From assembly GCA_015064485.1 (NCBI GenBank), contig SVSD01000018.1:1-33202 (forward strand): 33,202 nt of DNA, read 5' to 3'. The position numbers were made by a program, and so were the translations under genes. Positions 8,777 through 17,498 of the stretch are shown here, piece after piece. Every line of letters begins with the position of its first letter. Position 1 is the first letter of the stretch. The notes under the pieces are model-generated. The model had not been told where the DNA came from, made no database searches, and saw only the letters and a list, made by a program, of their open reading frames with translations. This stretch comes from Oscillospiraceae bacterium. Lineage in GTDB: Bacteria; Bacillota; Clostridia; Oscillospirales; CAG-382.

Positions 8777-9256
8777 ATGATAATACATCCATTTCCGCCC
8801 TTATATAACAAAAATTCAAAGGTGTTGATTTTAGGCAGCTTTCCGTCGGTGAAATCGCGGGAGGAGATGTTTTTCTACGGTCATCCGCAAAATCGCTTCT
8901 GGAAAGTAATTTCCGCAGTTTTCGAATGTGATGTACCGAAAACTGTTGAAGAAAAAAAGCGGTTATTGCTTAAAAACGGTATTGCCCTTTGGGATGTTAT
9001 AGAATCTTGTGAGATCGTCGGAAGCTCGGATAGCTCAATAAAAAATGTAAAAGTGAATGATCTTTCAAAAATCTTTACGGAAGCTGACATAAAAAAGATT
9101 TTTGTAAACGGAAAAACAGCGGAAAAATACTTTAAAAAGTATATAAAGACACAAATAAAAAGAGATGCTGTATGTCTTCCGTCCACATCTCCTGCAAATG
9201 CCGCATGGTCTTTTGAAAGGCTGGTTGAAGAATGGAAAGTGCTGAAAAACATTTAG
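8777..9256 (+). CDS. DNA-deoxyinosine / uracil-type glycosylase (UDG superfamily)
   Basis: Base-excision repair enzyme that removes deaminated bases. 159 residues, matching the short hypoxanthine/uracil glycosylase branch. Motif 1 GSFPSVKSRE (20-29) is followed by YGHPQNRFW (34-42), and motif 2 LPSTSPANA ends at 142. These are the signature of the DNA-deoxyinosine glycosylase family (UDG family 6). GAGGTG at 8765-8770 sets ATG 8777, although the frame is open to 8747. It is 76 bases after the MBL gene and 13 bases before the surface-protein gene, so it is probably co-transcribed but functionally unrelated. Confidence 0.88.
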   Translation: MIIHPFPPLYNKNSKVLILGSFPSVKSREEMFFYGHPQNRFWKVISAVFECDVPKTVEEKKRLLLKNGIALWDVIESCEIVGSSDSSIKNVKVNDLSKIFTEADIKKIFVNGKTAEKYFKKYIKTQIKRDAVCLPSTSPANAAWSFERLVEEWKVLKNI

Positions 9257-9269
9257 AAGGAGAATAGCT

Positions 9270-11111
9270 ATGAAAACACTAATATGGATCATCACTTTGA
9301 CAGTATTTTTAAGCTCATTTAATGTATCTGCCTTAGAATACCGCTTAGAGCAACAGGACTTCGAATTTGATGATACAAACTATTGGATAGACGGATGGTG
9401 CTTCAGACCAACAGATGAAGTTGAAAAAACTGCAGTATTGATCACATATGATGAAAATATTATAAACGGCGATGAGTTGATAATACCGGAGGAAATCAAC
9501 GGATATAAGATAACAGAATTTGCTGATTATATATTTTTTAACAGCATATTTAAGATTTGTGATCTTTCAGCGTTTCCAAATCTTTCCGTCAGGATGTTTG
9601 ATGGTTCAAATTTGGAAAAGGTGATTTTGTCTGATGAAACAAAGAAAATTCCCGACGGATGTTTTCTTAAGTGTCCTATTGATACGATTGAATTACCCGA
9701 AGGGCTTGAAGAAATAGAGAATTATGCTTTCTCGGGATGCAAGTTGAAAGAACTTGTAATTCCCTCAACGGTAAGAAAGCTGGGACAACAGGTGATAAAT
9801 TGTCCTGAGATTAAAAAAATAGAGTTTAAAAACGGAGCTCTGACTGCTATTAACAGCGGAGGCGGAGGGCCGCAATTTACCTACGGTGTAAGTTTTATGA
9901 CCAAAAATCTTGAAACTCTGATAATTCCTGAGAATATTACAGATATAGCTTTCGGCGAGTTTATGGAAACCGTAGCAGGAAGACATGGTTTCAGCAGTGA
10001 AAAATACCCTGACAATTTGACTGTTTACGGAAAAAAAGGCTCATATGCAGAAACCTACGCCGCAGAGCATGAATTGAATTTTTCAGCTGTTGAAGACGAA
10101 AAGAATATACCTGAAGTTGATATATCCGAATACACGCAATCGAAAGCTTATCATGTTGAAAAAATAATACCCACAGAGTACGGAACAGTGTTATATTACT
10201 GGCCGGTCGGCACACCTCACGGAGGGAAAAGTCCGAATTTGGTATTGATAAAAGAAGACGGCAGTAAGTTTAGTTTGTCGGCTTCAGTTGTAAGAGAAGA
10301 TCTCTGGCATAGTCCCGAACACGAAAACATCGTGCTGTGGGCAGACGGGAAAACGCTTACTTTCTCTGTTTCTTTTGATGAAAGAAGAGAAGGCAGTGTT
10401 GCAGGAAGTGAAAATATTTTACTCCATGAAGCGGGAACATACTATTATAAGGCAGACCTTGAATCCGGAATATGTGTTGAAACAAAATTTGAGCCTGCCG
10501 AAACGGTTTCTGTATGGGCAAAACCTGAGGTCGCAAAGGCTATGAATCTCGGTTTTGTTCCGCTCTCATTCAAAGAAAAATGCAAACAGAATATAACCCG
10601 TGAAGAATTTTGCGAACTTGTATATAATTTGATTGTCCAATATTCAAATAAAGAGTTGGCAGAGATAAACAGTTCTATGCATTATGCTGTGGCTGATACA
10701 TCTAATGAAAAAATTATAAGCTTATGGCATTGGGGGATAATTAAAGGTAAAGGTACATATACTCGGGAAACTATTGCGATGCCGGACGGCAGTGTTGTGA
10801 AGCAGTATCCTACGCAAGCTGTAATTGCACCAAATGATCTTCTTACACGCGAAGAGGCGGCAGTAATAATTATTCGTATGATTAATCGATGCTTCCCGAT
10901 GGATGCAACAGAAAAATATTTTGAATACAGAGATACAGATGAAATTTCTGATTGGGCATCCGAGGCTGTACAGGTAATCAGCAATCTCGGCATTATGAAA
11001 GGCGTCGAAAACGACTGCTTTGCACCAAAGGATGCTTACACAACAGAACAAGCAATTATAACACTTTTAAGAGTTTATGAAAAACACGAATTAGTGACGG
11101 TGATAGATTGA
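9270..11111 (+). CDS. Secreted surface protein with BspA-type leucine-rich repeats and SLH domains
   Basis: Likely a cell-wall-anchored surface protein. 613 residues: a signal peptide (hydrophobic residues ~4-19, cleavage probably after VSA), then a BspA/LRR_5-like region (~100-270) with repeats such as IELPEGLEEIENYAFSGC and LVIPSTVRKLG, ending in the typical AETYAAEHELNF cap. A beta-rich middle (~280-400) follows, then S-layer homology repeats (~410-610) with ITREEFCELVYNLI, LTREEAAVIIIRMI and EISDWASEAVQVISNLGIMKG. SLH repeats bind pyruvylated secondary wall polymer. AAGGAGA precedes ATG 9270. The middle domain is not recognised. Binding target unknown. Confidence 0.85.
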   Translation: MKTLIWIITLTVFLSSFNVSALEYRLEQQDFEFDDTNYWIDGWCFRPTDEVEKTAVLITYDENIINGDELIIPEEINGYKITEFADYIFFNSIFKICDLSAFPNLSVRMFDGSNLEKVILSDETKKIPDGCFLKCPIDTIELPEGLEEIENYAFSGCKLKELVIPSTVRKLGQQVINCPEIKKIEFKNGALTAINSGGGGPQFTYGVSFMTKNLETLIIPENITDIAFGEFMETVAGRHGFSSEKYPDNLTVYGKKGSYAETYAAEHELNFSAVEDEKNIPEVDISEYTQSKAYHVEKIIPTEYGTVLYYWPVGTPHGGKSPNLVLIKEDGSKFSLSASVVREDLWHSPEHENIVLWADGKTLTFSVSFDERREGSVAGSENILLHEAGTYYYKADLESGICVETKFEPAETVSVWAKPEVAKAMNLGFVPLSFKEKCKQNITREEFCELVYNLIVQYSNKELAEINSSMHYAVADTSNEKIISLWHWGIIKGKGTYTRETIAMPDGSVVKQYPTQAVIAPNDLLTREEAAVIIIRMINRCFPMDATEKYFEYRDTDEISDWASEAVQVISNLGIMKGVENDCFAPKDAYTTEQAIITLLRVYEKHELVTVID

Positions 11112-11187
11112 TTTTCTGATATTGGCGGAATCCTGCAAGCGGAATTCTATCTATAAGAAATAATATTATAATCGGGAGGCAAACGAA

Positions 11188-12033
11188 ATGAAATTATCAA
11201 ACGGAATCATATCAATAGAAATTGCAAATCACGGCGCTGAACTTAAATCTGCCGTCAAAGACGGATTTGAATATATGTGGTGCGCAGATGAAAAATACTG
11301 GGCGAGAACATCCCCCGTGCTTTTTCCGATCGTCGGTTCTTTAAATAATAAATTGTGTAAAATAGGCGGAAAGGTTTATGAAATGAGTCAGCACGGTTTT
11401 GCAAGAGATAATGGGTTTGAGCTTGTTGACTCTTCCGAGGCGTCTGCCACATATGAATTTTGCGCAAACGAAGAAACTCTGAAAAAATACCCCTTTGATT
11501 TCAGTCTTAAAATCAAATATACATTAATTGAAAATAAAATTAAAGTGGAATGGTATGTTGAAAACAAAGACAATAAAGCTATGTGTTTCCAGATAGGAGC
11601 ACATCCTGCTTTTAATCTGAAAGACGGCGACAACTTTTTTAAATTTGATACAGACAGTGATATTACATACAATCTCATAAACGGCTCCGGACTTTACGAT
11701 AAGAACAGCGTACATACATTGAAAAATGACGGATATGTTAAGATAACAAACGATATGTTTGATAATGATGCTCTTATTATCGAAAACTGTCAGGCAAAAG
11801 AAGTATGCATCTGCACCGCCGACAGAAAGCCGTATGTCAAAGTCAAATTTGACGCTCCGCTTTTCGGCTTGTGGTCGCCTGCAAAGAAGAATGCGCCTTT
11901 TGTTTGTATCGAGCCTTGGTGGGGAAGATGTGACAGTATAGGCTTTGACGGTGAGTTTGAAGAGCGAGAATATGTGAATTTCGTTGAACCGAACGAAACA
12001 TTTGCCGTAGGGTATGAAATTGAATTTGTGTAA
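11188..12033 (+). CDS. Aldose 1-epimerase family protein (LacX-like mutarotase)
   Basis: Galactose-mutarotase fold; interconverts alpha and beta anomers of an aldose or sugar phosphate. 281 residues, matching LacX-type members. SPVLFPIVG (~42-50), SQHGFARDN (His69) and GAHPAFNL (His139) give the expected active-site histidines, and CIEPWWG supplies the conserved acidic residue near the C-terminus. CGGGAGG at 11174-11180 gives a well-placed ribosome binding site. A TATAAT just upstream is too close to the start to serve as a promoter. No sugar transporter or kinase is adjacent, so the sugar cannot be inferred. Confidence 0.85.
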   Translation: MKLSNGIISIEIANHGAELKSAVKDGFEYMWCADEKYWARTSPVLFPIVGSLNNKLCKIGGKVYEMSQHGFARDNGFELVDSSEASATYEFCANEETLKKYPFDFSLKIKYTLIENKIKVEWYVENKDNKAMCFQIGAHPAFNLKDGDNFFKFDTDSDITYNLINGSGLYDKNSVHTLKNDGYVKITNDMFDNDALIIENCQAKEVCICTADRKPYVKVKFDAPLFGLWSPAKKNAPFVCIEPWWGRCDSIGFDGEFEEREYVNFVEPNETFAVGYEIEFV

Positions 12034-12087
12034 GTTTATAAAACTTTTCCGAATTGCAACAAAAATCTTGAAAGCAGAGGCAGTTTT

Positions 12088-13524
12088 ATGAAAAAGACAT
12101 ATGTGACATCAATGCCAAACCGTATAGGTGCATTTTTAAAAGCAAGTAAATGCTTTTCGGAATTGGGCATCAATATAACCCGCGTAAGCTACAATAAGGC
12201 AGTTGATTCACATACATTGTTTATTGATGCTGAAGGAACCGAAGAACAGCTGCAAAAAGCAGACGCAGAGCTTATGAAAATCGGGTATCTTCAAAACACA
12301 AATGAAAAAACAAGTATAGTTTTACTTGAATTTTGTTTGAAAGATGTTCCGGGAAGTGTTATGGATATATTGATGCTTATCGACAAATTCAGCTTTAATA
12401 TATCATATATAAGTTCACAAGAAAACGGTACGGATTATCAATACTTTAAAATGGGTTTATATGTTGAAGAACCCGAAAGAATTGCCGAATTTCTGCGGGA
12501 TGCGGAGAAATTATGCAAAGTGCGAGTTATAGACTATAACAGTTCGGAAAAAGTATACGATAACAGCATCTTTTATAATACATATGTTTTAGGCCTGTCA
12601 CAAATTATGGAATTGACTCCGGATAAAAGCAGGGAGCTTTTGGTTCAAGTAAATTTAGCTATGCAGACCTTGGATGAACAAGGTCTTTCACCCTACAGAA
12701 CCTTTGACAGTATAAGCAAATTTGCTGAATTGCTCGGCGTGTCCAAAGGAGAACGCTTTTCTCCCCGTATAACAAACCATAAGATTACTGAAAATACAGA
12801 AATAATTTTAATAGAGCCTCCTTGCGGGAGCAATACGATAATTATAAAGAGCAACAACGAATTTTTATTTGTGGATAGCGGTTATGCTTGTTATAAAAAC
12901 GAGATGACAAGAGTTTTGGAAAAAGTTGTTCCCGATTTTAATCAAAGAAAAAAGACGGTACTTATAACCCATGCGGATGTTGACCATTGCGGTTTGCTCT
13001 CTTTGTTTGATGAGGTGATCACAAGCTTCAAAACTGCTCTTTGCCTAAAAAAAGAATACGAAGGCAAAAACGGTTACAGAGAACAAAATCCTCTTCATAA
13101 GCCTTATATCAGCATTTGCAAACTGCTGACTTCGTATGAAACTACCGATCCCGGTAAAATAAAAGCCGTTTGGAATAATGTTGAGAATCCTGTCGGAGCA
13201 CTCACCCAGATCGGTTTTTATGATTTTGGAGATCTGCATTTTGAGGTGTACGAGGGCAAAGGAGGGCATTTGCCGGGTGAAATTGTTCTTATCGACTATC
13301 ATAATCATATTGCAATTACAGGAGATATTTATATAAATACTCACGGACTTACTCGTGAGCAGGCGGAATATAATCAGTATGCTCCTATACTTATGACATC
13401 AGTTGATACTGACCCCGAATTATGCGCGGAAGAAAGAAAGGCAATTTTGCAACGCCTTGGTGTCGGCAAATGGCAAATATTCGGATCCCATGGATTTAAA
13501 AAGGACTATTCTGTTAATTTGTGA
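12088..13524 (+). CDS. ACT-ACT-MBL fusion protein (putative ligand-regulated metallo-hydrolase)
   Basis: 478 residues with a rarely described layout. ACT-like domain 1 (~2-70) begins VTSMPNRIGAFLKASK and domain 2 (~75-150) contains LKDVPGSVMDILMLID; both have the DxPG-type loop and beta-alpha-beta pattern of amino-acid sensors. A helical linker (~160-230) follows, then an MBL domain with ITHADVDHCG (His295, Asp297, Asp299, His300), GGHLPGE (His394), ITGDIY (Asp413) and GSHG (His468). The usual second histidine of HxHxDH is Asp297, so the metal site may differ. No signal peptide. I infer ligand binding at the ACT pair controlling the hydrolase; neither ligand nor substrate is known. Confidence 0.75.
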   Translation: MKKTYVTSMPNRIGAFLKASKCFSELGINITRVSYNKAVDSHTLFIDAEGTEEQLQKADAELMKIGYLQNTNEKTSIVLLEFCLKDVPGSVMDILMLIDKFSFNISYISSQENGTDYQYFKMGLYVEEPERIAEFLRDAEKLCKVRVIDYNSSEKVYDNSIFYNTYVLGLSQIMELTPDKSRELLVQVNLAMQTLDEQGLSPYRTFDSISKFAELLGVSKGERFSPRITNHKITENTEIILIEPPCGSNTIIIKSNNEFLFVDSGYACYKNEMTRVLEKVVPDFNQRKKTVLITHADVDHCGLLSLFDEVITSFKTALCLKKEYEGKNGYREQNPLHKPYISICKLLTSYETTDPGKIKAVWNNVENPVGALTQIGFYDFGDLHFEVYEGKGGHLPGEIVLIDYHNHIAITGDIYINTHGLTREQAEYNQYAPILMTSVDTDPELCAEERKAILQRLGVGKWQIFGSHGFKKDYSVNL

Positions 13525-13591
13525 TTTTTGTTCTTTTTAGGCTTGAAATATAAAGGATTTACGATAAAAACTCAAAAAAAGAGGACAGATT

Positions 13592-14110
13592 ATGGAATTT
13601 GAAAGACTTATTACAGAAAGATTTTCGGTACGAAGCTTTAAAAAGGAGCATTTGCCCGAAGAGTGTATTTCTAAAATCTTAAATGCGGCACACAAAGCAC
13701 CTACGGGATGCAATTTTCAGCCCCAGAGAATACTTGTATTAAATAACGACGAATCAATAGAAAAATTGAAAAAATGCACAAAGTGTCATTTTGATGCACC
13801 TTGTGCGATGCTTGTTTGCTATAACGAAGACGAAAGCTGGAAAAGACCGTATGACGGAGCGCTCTCGGCTCCGGTTGACGCCGCAATCGTTGCAACTCAT
13901 ATGATGCTTGAAGCACATAATATCGGAGTCGGATGCTGTTTTGTTATGCATTTTAATCCGTTTGAAATGAAATCCGAGTTTAATATACCCGAAAATATTA
14001 AACCGGTAGCTCTTCTTGTTATGGGCTTCCCGTCGGAAGAAGCTGCGCCACTTAAATTTCATAGCGAATTCCGTCCGATGGAAGAAGTTGTGGCTTATGA
14101 TAAATTTTGA
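13592..14110 (+). CDS. Nitroreductase-family flavoprotein
   Basis: FMN-dependent NAD(P)H oxidoreductase, cytoplasmic. 172 residues, near the small end of the family. The N-terminal ITERFSVRSFKKEHLP is the classic FMN-phosphate binding signature. APTGCNFQPQRILVL, AAIVATHMMLEAHNIGVGCC and the late VALLVMGFPSEE are the other family landmarks. A GAGGAC just before ATG 13592 is the likely ribosome binding site. The stop overlaps the ATG of the next small ORF as TGATG. The physiological substrate cannot be assigned. Confidence 0.92.
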   Translation: MEFERLITERFSVRSFKKEHLPEECISKILNAAHKAPTGCNFQPQRILVLNNDESIEKLKKCTKCHFDAPCAMLVCYNEDESWKRPYDGALSAPVDAAIVATHMMLEAHNIGVGCCFVMHFNPFEMKSEFNIPENIKPVALLVMGFPSEEAAPLKFHSEFRPMEEVVAYDKF

Positions 14111-14304
14111 TGGATTTATTGAATACTTATGAACATTGCGGTTTGGTTGAAGCTATAAGATATAAATGCGATGATGTGTTTTTGTTTATATTTGCTGATG
14201 AATATAATTTTATAATAACAATGAGTAAATACGACTTGTTTGAGGAAACGAAAACCGATATTCTTGAAGCAGAAGCAACTTTAGAAATACAGAAAAATAT
14301 ATAG
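14110..14304 (+). CDS. Small hypothetical protein coupled to the nitroreductase gene
   Basis: 64 residues from ATG 14110, whose first base is the last base of the nitroreductase stop, a typical coupling arrangement. A TTG one codon earlier is also possible. The sequence is acidic with alternating hydrophobic strands (VFLFIFADEYNFIITMS) and a charged C-terminal helix. I do not recognise it. Support comes from the stop-start overlap, in-frame length and tight packing before the next gene, whose ribosome binding site follows 15 bases later. Confidence 0.55.
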   Translation: MDLLNTYEHCGLVEAIRYKCDDVFLFIFADEYNFIITMSKYDLFEETKTDILEAEATLEIQKNI

Positions 14305-14330
14305 AAAAATATCAGAACAGGAGAAAAATT

Positions 14331-15434
14331 ATGCTTAAAAACATCAAAGGAAAACTCGGATTCGGATGTATGCGTCTTCCGATGAACGGCAAAGAAGTTA
14401 ATAAAGAAGAATTTAACCGTATGATAGATATGTATATGGAAGCGGGCTTCAATTATTTTGATACTGCTCACGGATATCTTGACGGATTGAGCGAAAAAGC
14501 AGTCCGCGACTGTGTTGCGGCGAGATATAAAAGAGAAGATTTTATTCTTGCAAATAAACTTTCCTGCTGGTACTTTGAAAAGGAAGAAGATGTTTTGCCT
14601 CTTTTTGAAAGCCAGCTTGAGCTTTGCGGTGTGGAATACTTTGATTTTTACCTTTTCCACAGCCTTAACCGCGAAGGATACGAGAAGCATAAAAGATGCA
14701 ATACATTTGAGATAGTTAAGAAACTCAAAGAACAGGGCAAGATAAAGCATATCGCAATGTCGTTCCACGATACTGCGGACATACTTGATATGATACTTAA
14801 TGAACAGCCGTATATTGAAGCCGTACAGCTTCAGATAAACTATCTTGACTATGACGACCCGACAGTTCAGAGTAAGGCTTGTTATGATGTTGCCGTAAAA
14901 TACGGCAAGAAGATAATTGTAATGGAACCGGTAAAGGGCGGAACTCTTGCAGATCTTCCGGGTGAGGCGGCACAAGAGCTTAAAAAGCTCGGTGACGGAA
15001 GTCAGGCTTCCTTTGCACTTCGGTATGCGGCTTCCTTCCCCGAAGTCTTTATGGTGCTTTCTGGTATGGGAAGTACAGAAATGATATACGATAATATAAA
15101 TACATTCAAAGGTTTTAAACCTGTTAATGAAGAAGAATTCAAGGCGTTTGATACTGTCCGCGAAATAATAAGAAAAGTGAATCAGATACCCTGTACAAAA
15201 TGTAATTACTGCTCAGAAGTGTGTCCTGCAGGAATTCCGATATCTTGTGTGTTTGCAGTTCATAACAAGCTTGTTTCTGCAAAAATATCACGCGGCGAGG
15301 CAAAAGAAGAATTTTCGCAGTACCGTGAAAAGCTGTCGGAGTGCATCAAATGTAAAGTTTGTGAAAGCACTTGCCCTCAAAGTATAAAGATCAGCGAAGA
15401 ACTCGAAAGAGTTGATAAGGTCATCGGCAGATAA
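14331..15434 (+). CDS. Aldo/keto reductase with C-terminal 4Fe-4S ferredoxin domain
   Basis: Predicted NAD(P)H- or ferredoxin-linked oxidoreductase. 367 residues. The N-terminal TIM barrel carries the aldo/keto reductase tetrad: Asp44 and Tyr49 (FDTAHGYLDG), Lys76 (LANKLS) and His110 (YLFHSLN). The C-terminus (~295-360) holds two cysteine clusters, CTKCNYCSEVCPAGIPI and CIKCKVCESTCPQSIKI, typical of 4Fe-4S binding. This fusion is widespread in anaerobic Clostridia and suggests electron transfer to or from ferredoxin. ACAGGAG precedes ATG 14331. It is the last gene before a new promoter at 15472. Confidence 0.93.
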   Translation: MLKNIKGKLGFGCMRLPMNGKEVNKEEFNRMIDMYMEAGFNYFDTAHGYLDGLSEKAVRDCVAARYKREDFILANKLSCWYFEKEEDVLPLFESQLELCGVEYFDFYLFHSLNREGYEKHKRCNTFEIVKKLKEQGKIKHIAMSFHDTADILDMILNEQPYIEAVQLQINYLDYDDPTVQSKACYDVAVKYGKKIIVMEPVKGGTLADLPGEAAQELKKLGDGSQASFALRYAASFPEVFMVLSGMGSTEMIYDNINTFKGFKPVNEEEFKAFDTVREIIRKVNQIPCTKCNYCSEVCPAGIPISCVFAVHNKLVSAKISRGEAKEEFSQYREKLSECIKCKVCESTCPQSIKISEELERVDKVIGR

Positions 15435-15471
15435 TTATAAAAAAGTAATTTTTCAAAGATTAAAAAACATA

Positions 15472-15501
15472 TTGACAAAGTCCGACATTTGGTAGTATAC
15501 T
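15472..15501 (+). promoter_or_regulatory. Promoter for the OFA-family transporter gene
   Basis: TTGACA (15472-15477), 18-base spacer, TATACT (15496-15501). It matches consensus at 11 of 12 positions. The start site would fall near 15508, giving a ~100-base leader before ATG 15609. Confidence 0.8.
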
Positions 15502-15553
15502 GATGTGTGGTAAGAATGTCAAAAAAATATCAAAGGCAGATTTGTTTTGACAT

Positions 15554-15571
15554 AAGCCTTATTTAAGGCTT
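15554..15571 (+). promoter_or_regulatory. Dyad in the transporter leader (possible operator or RNA hairpin)
   Basis: AAGCCTT (15554-15560), ATTT, AAGGCTT (15565-15571): a perfect 7-bp inverted repeat about 50 bases downstream of the predicted start site and 25 bases before the ribosome binding site. There is no T-tract, so it is not an attenuator by itself. Its role as a regulator site or hairpin is inference. Confidence 0.4.
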
Positions 15572-15608
15572 CCAAATATAAACAAAAGCAAAAACAAGGA
15601 GATTTAAA

Positions 15609-16919
15609 ATGAGCAAAGTTTTAAGCAGTTTGCGCGAAAACAAATGGACAAGAGCGGCAATACCTGCACTTCTTTTGCATTGCAGTATCGGTACTGTATA
15701 CTGCTGGTCGATTTTCAGCCAGGAAATCGCAGAATATATCGGATTTTCCAAGGGTGCAACAGAATGGGCATTCAGCCTTGCGATTTTCTTCCTCGGAATG
15801 TCGGCGGCATTTCTTGGCAATGTAGTAGAAAAGGATATTCACAAATCGTCATTGATTGCGGCAATATGTTTTTCTGTCGGTATGATCGGAACAGGCGGAT
15901 TTATTCTCTACGGCGGTCTTCATAAGGGAAGCCCCATAGCTCTTATAGGTATATACCTCTGCTACGGTGTTATTATGGGTATCGGTCTTGGTACAGGCTA
16001 TCTTTCTCCCGTTAAAACACTTATGCTTTGGTTCTCTGACAAAAAAGGTCTTGCAACAGGTCTTGCAGTTGCCGGTTTCGGTGCGGCAAAGGCTATCGCA
16101 AGTCCTATAATGCAGACAATGCTTGCAAAGATGGGCGAAAGCGGAATTTATAAAATGTTCTTCATCCTCGGCGGAGTTTACTTCGTTATGATGTTTGTAG
16201 GCCACCTTCTTCTTAAAAAACCTGCAGACTGGAAAGAACCCCAGGGCAAGGAACAGAAAAACAGCATTATGTCTGTTATTAAATCCAAGAAAATTACAAA
16301 CTACATAGGTATCTGGTTGATGTTCTATATCAACATCACTTGCGGTCTTGCACTTTTGTCGCAGGAAAAGATGATCGTAAAGTGCATCGGCCTTGCAGGA
16401 TTTGTAGGAATTATTTCTACAGTATCCGCTATATTCAATGCGGGCGGCCGTCTCGGATTTTCCGCTTGGGCAGATAAGATGAAAGACAGAAATACTATCT
16501 TTAAGATAATATTTATCATTTCCATTCTTCTTACTGCAGTTACAATCGTTACAGGCGGTATCACAAATGGTGCCAATAATACAGTTCTTGCCGCACTTGT
16601 GCTTGTGCTTATTATGTTTGTAAACGCAGGCTACGGCGGAGGATTTTCAAATATTCCCACACTTCTTTCCGACCATTACGGAATGAGCAATATCAGTGCG
16701 ATTCACGGTATTACACTTTCCGCATGGGCATTTGCGGGCCTTACAGGAAACCAGCTTGCAACCTGGATTGTAAACCATTTCGGCGAAGAAGTGGAAATTG
16801 CGGGCAACATGGTTAATCCTACAGGTTATCAGGCTGTTTTGTATGTTACGGTTGTTCTTTACATCGTAGCACTTGCACTCAGCATGTTCTTTGTTAAGAA
16901 ATCCGAAGAAAATAAATAA
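15609..16919 (+). CDS. MFS transporter, oxalate:formate antiporter (OFA) family
   Basis: Twelve-helix membrane transporter, probably for an organic acid exchanged or moved with protons. 436 residues. The start ALLLHCSIGTVYCWSIFSQ is the recognisable OFA helix 1, followed by the LATGLAVAGFGAAKAIASP segment of helix 5. Later helices include GAGGRLGFSAWAD-like sequence (NAGGRLGFSAWADKM) and GYGGGFSNIPTLLSDHYG, both family landmarks. AAGGAG at ~15597 fits ATG 15609. It has its own promoter. No oxalate decarboxylation gene (frc/oxc) is in view, so oxalate need not be the substrate; related members carry other mono- and dicarboxylates. Confidence 0.9.
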   Translation: MSKVLSSLRENKWTRAAIPALLLHCSIGTVYCWSIFSQEIAEYIGFSKGATEWAFSLAIFFLGMSAAFLGNVVEKDIHKSSLIAAICFSVGMIGTGGFILYGGLHKGSPIALIGIYLCYGVIMGIGLGTGYLSPVKTLMLWFSDKKGLATGLAVAGFGAAKAIASPIMQTMLAKMGESGIYKMFFILGGVYFVMMFVGHLLLKKPADWKEPQGKEQKNSIMSVIKSKKITNYIGIWLMFYINITCGLALLSQEKMIVKCIGLAGFVGIISTVSAIFNAGGRLGFSAWADKMKDRNTIFKIIFIISILLTAVTIVTGGITNGANNTVLAALVLVLIMFVNAGYGGGFSNIPTLLSDHYGMSNISAIHGITLSAWAFAGLTGNQLATWIVNHFGEEVEIAGNMVNPTGYQAVLYVTVVLYIVALALSMFFVKKSEENK

Positions 16920-16926
16920 TTTTTAC

Positions 16927-16950
16927 GGGGTTGGTGCCTACATCAACCCC
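16927..16950 (+). terminator. Strong hairpin after the transporter gene (atypical terminator or mRNA-end stem)
   Basis: GGGGTTGGTG (16927-16936), loop CCTA, CACCAACCCC-like arm CATCAACCCC (16941-16950): a ten-pair stem including one G-U, 7 bases after the transporter stop. It is followed by A residues rather than T on this strand, so it is not a textbook terminator. It may stabilise the mRNA end or terminate weakly. Confidence 0.45.
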
Positions 16951-17016
16951 AAAAAATTTATATATCAATCAAATTTTCACACGATCTTTATAAAATGTAA
17001 TCAAAGGAGAAATATT

Positions 17017-17448
17017 GTGAGAAAGAAATTTCAGGATTCTATGTTCGAGATAAGCTATCTTATCGAGCTTTTAATTGCACTTCTTGTAGGCGTTGCTGTA
17101 GCAATACTTACGGTGCAGGCTGTGATAAGTGTGTTTGACATTTCGTTTTTTAAGGGCGGGGTTGATTCGCTTGTTGTAATTCTTGATAAGGCAATTACTC
17201 TTGCAATCGGCGCCGAGCTTATCAAAATGCTTTGTAAGCATACCCCCGAAACAATTATCGAGGTTCTGGCTTTTGCCCTTGCCCGTCAGCTCATAATAGG
17301 CCATGCCGCGCCTCTTGACAATCTTATAACTGTTGCGGCAATTGCAATACTTTTTGCTGTCAGAAGATTTTTGCTTAACCGTCATGATATGGTTGAAACT
17401 CCCGACGGACTTGTGGAAATTGATGATACTGAAGAGCAAAAAAGATGA
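17017..17448 (+). CDS. PsiE-like small integral membrane protein
   Basis: 143 residues from a GTG start set by AAAGGAGA at 17004-17010; the frame is open further upstream into the transporter gene, but that part has no support. Four hydrophobic segments are visible (~14-37, 50-70, 82-100, 104-120), with HTPETIIEVLAFALARQLI in the middle. This matches the phosphate-starvation-inducible E (PsiE) family, whose biochemical role is unknown. The C-terminus is short, acidic and presumably cytoplasmic. Regulation by phosphate is a family association only; no Pho box was recognised here. Confidence 0.7.
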   Translation: MRKKFQDSMFEISYLIELLIALLVGVAVAILTVQAVISVFDISFFKGGVDSLVVILDKAITLAIGAELIKMLCKHTPETIIEVLAFALARQLIIGHAAPLDNLITVAAIAILFAVRRFLLNRHDMVETPDGLVEIDDTEEQKR

Positions 17449-17498
17449 TAATATAAAACTTTTTATAGAAAATACCTTTTGAAAGGGGGAGTCTTTGG

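Noticed and set aside
11167-11172. TATAAT just before the mutarotase gene
   Set aside because: A start site from it would fall in or after the ribosome binding site, and no -35 is spaced correctly.
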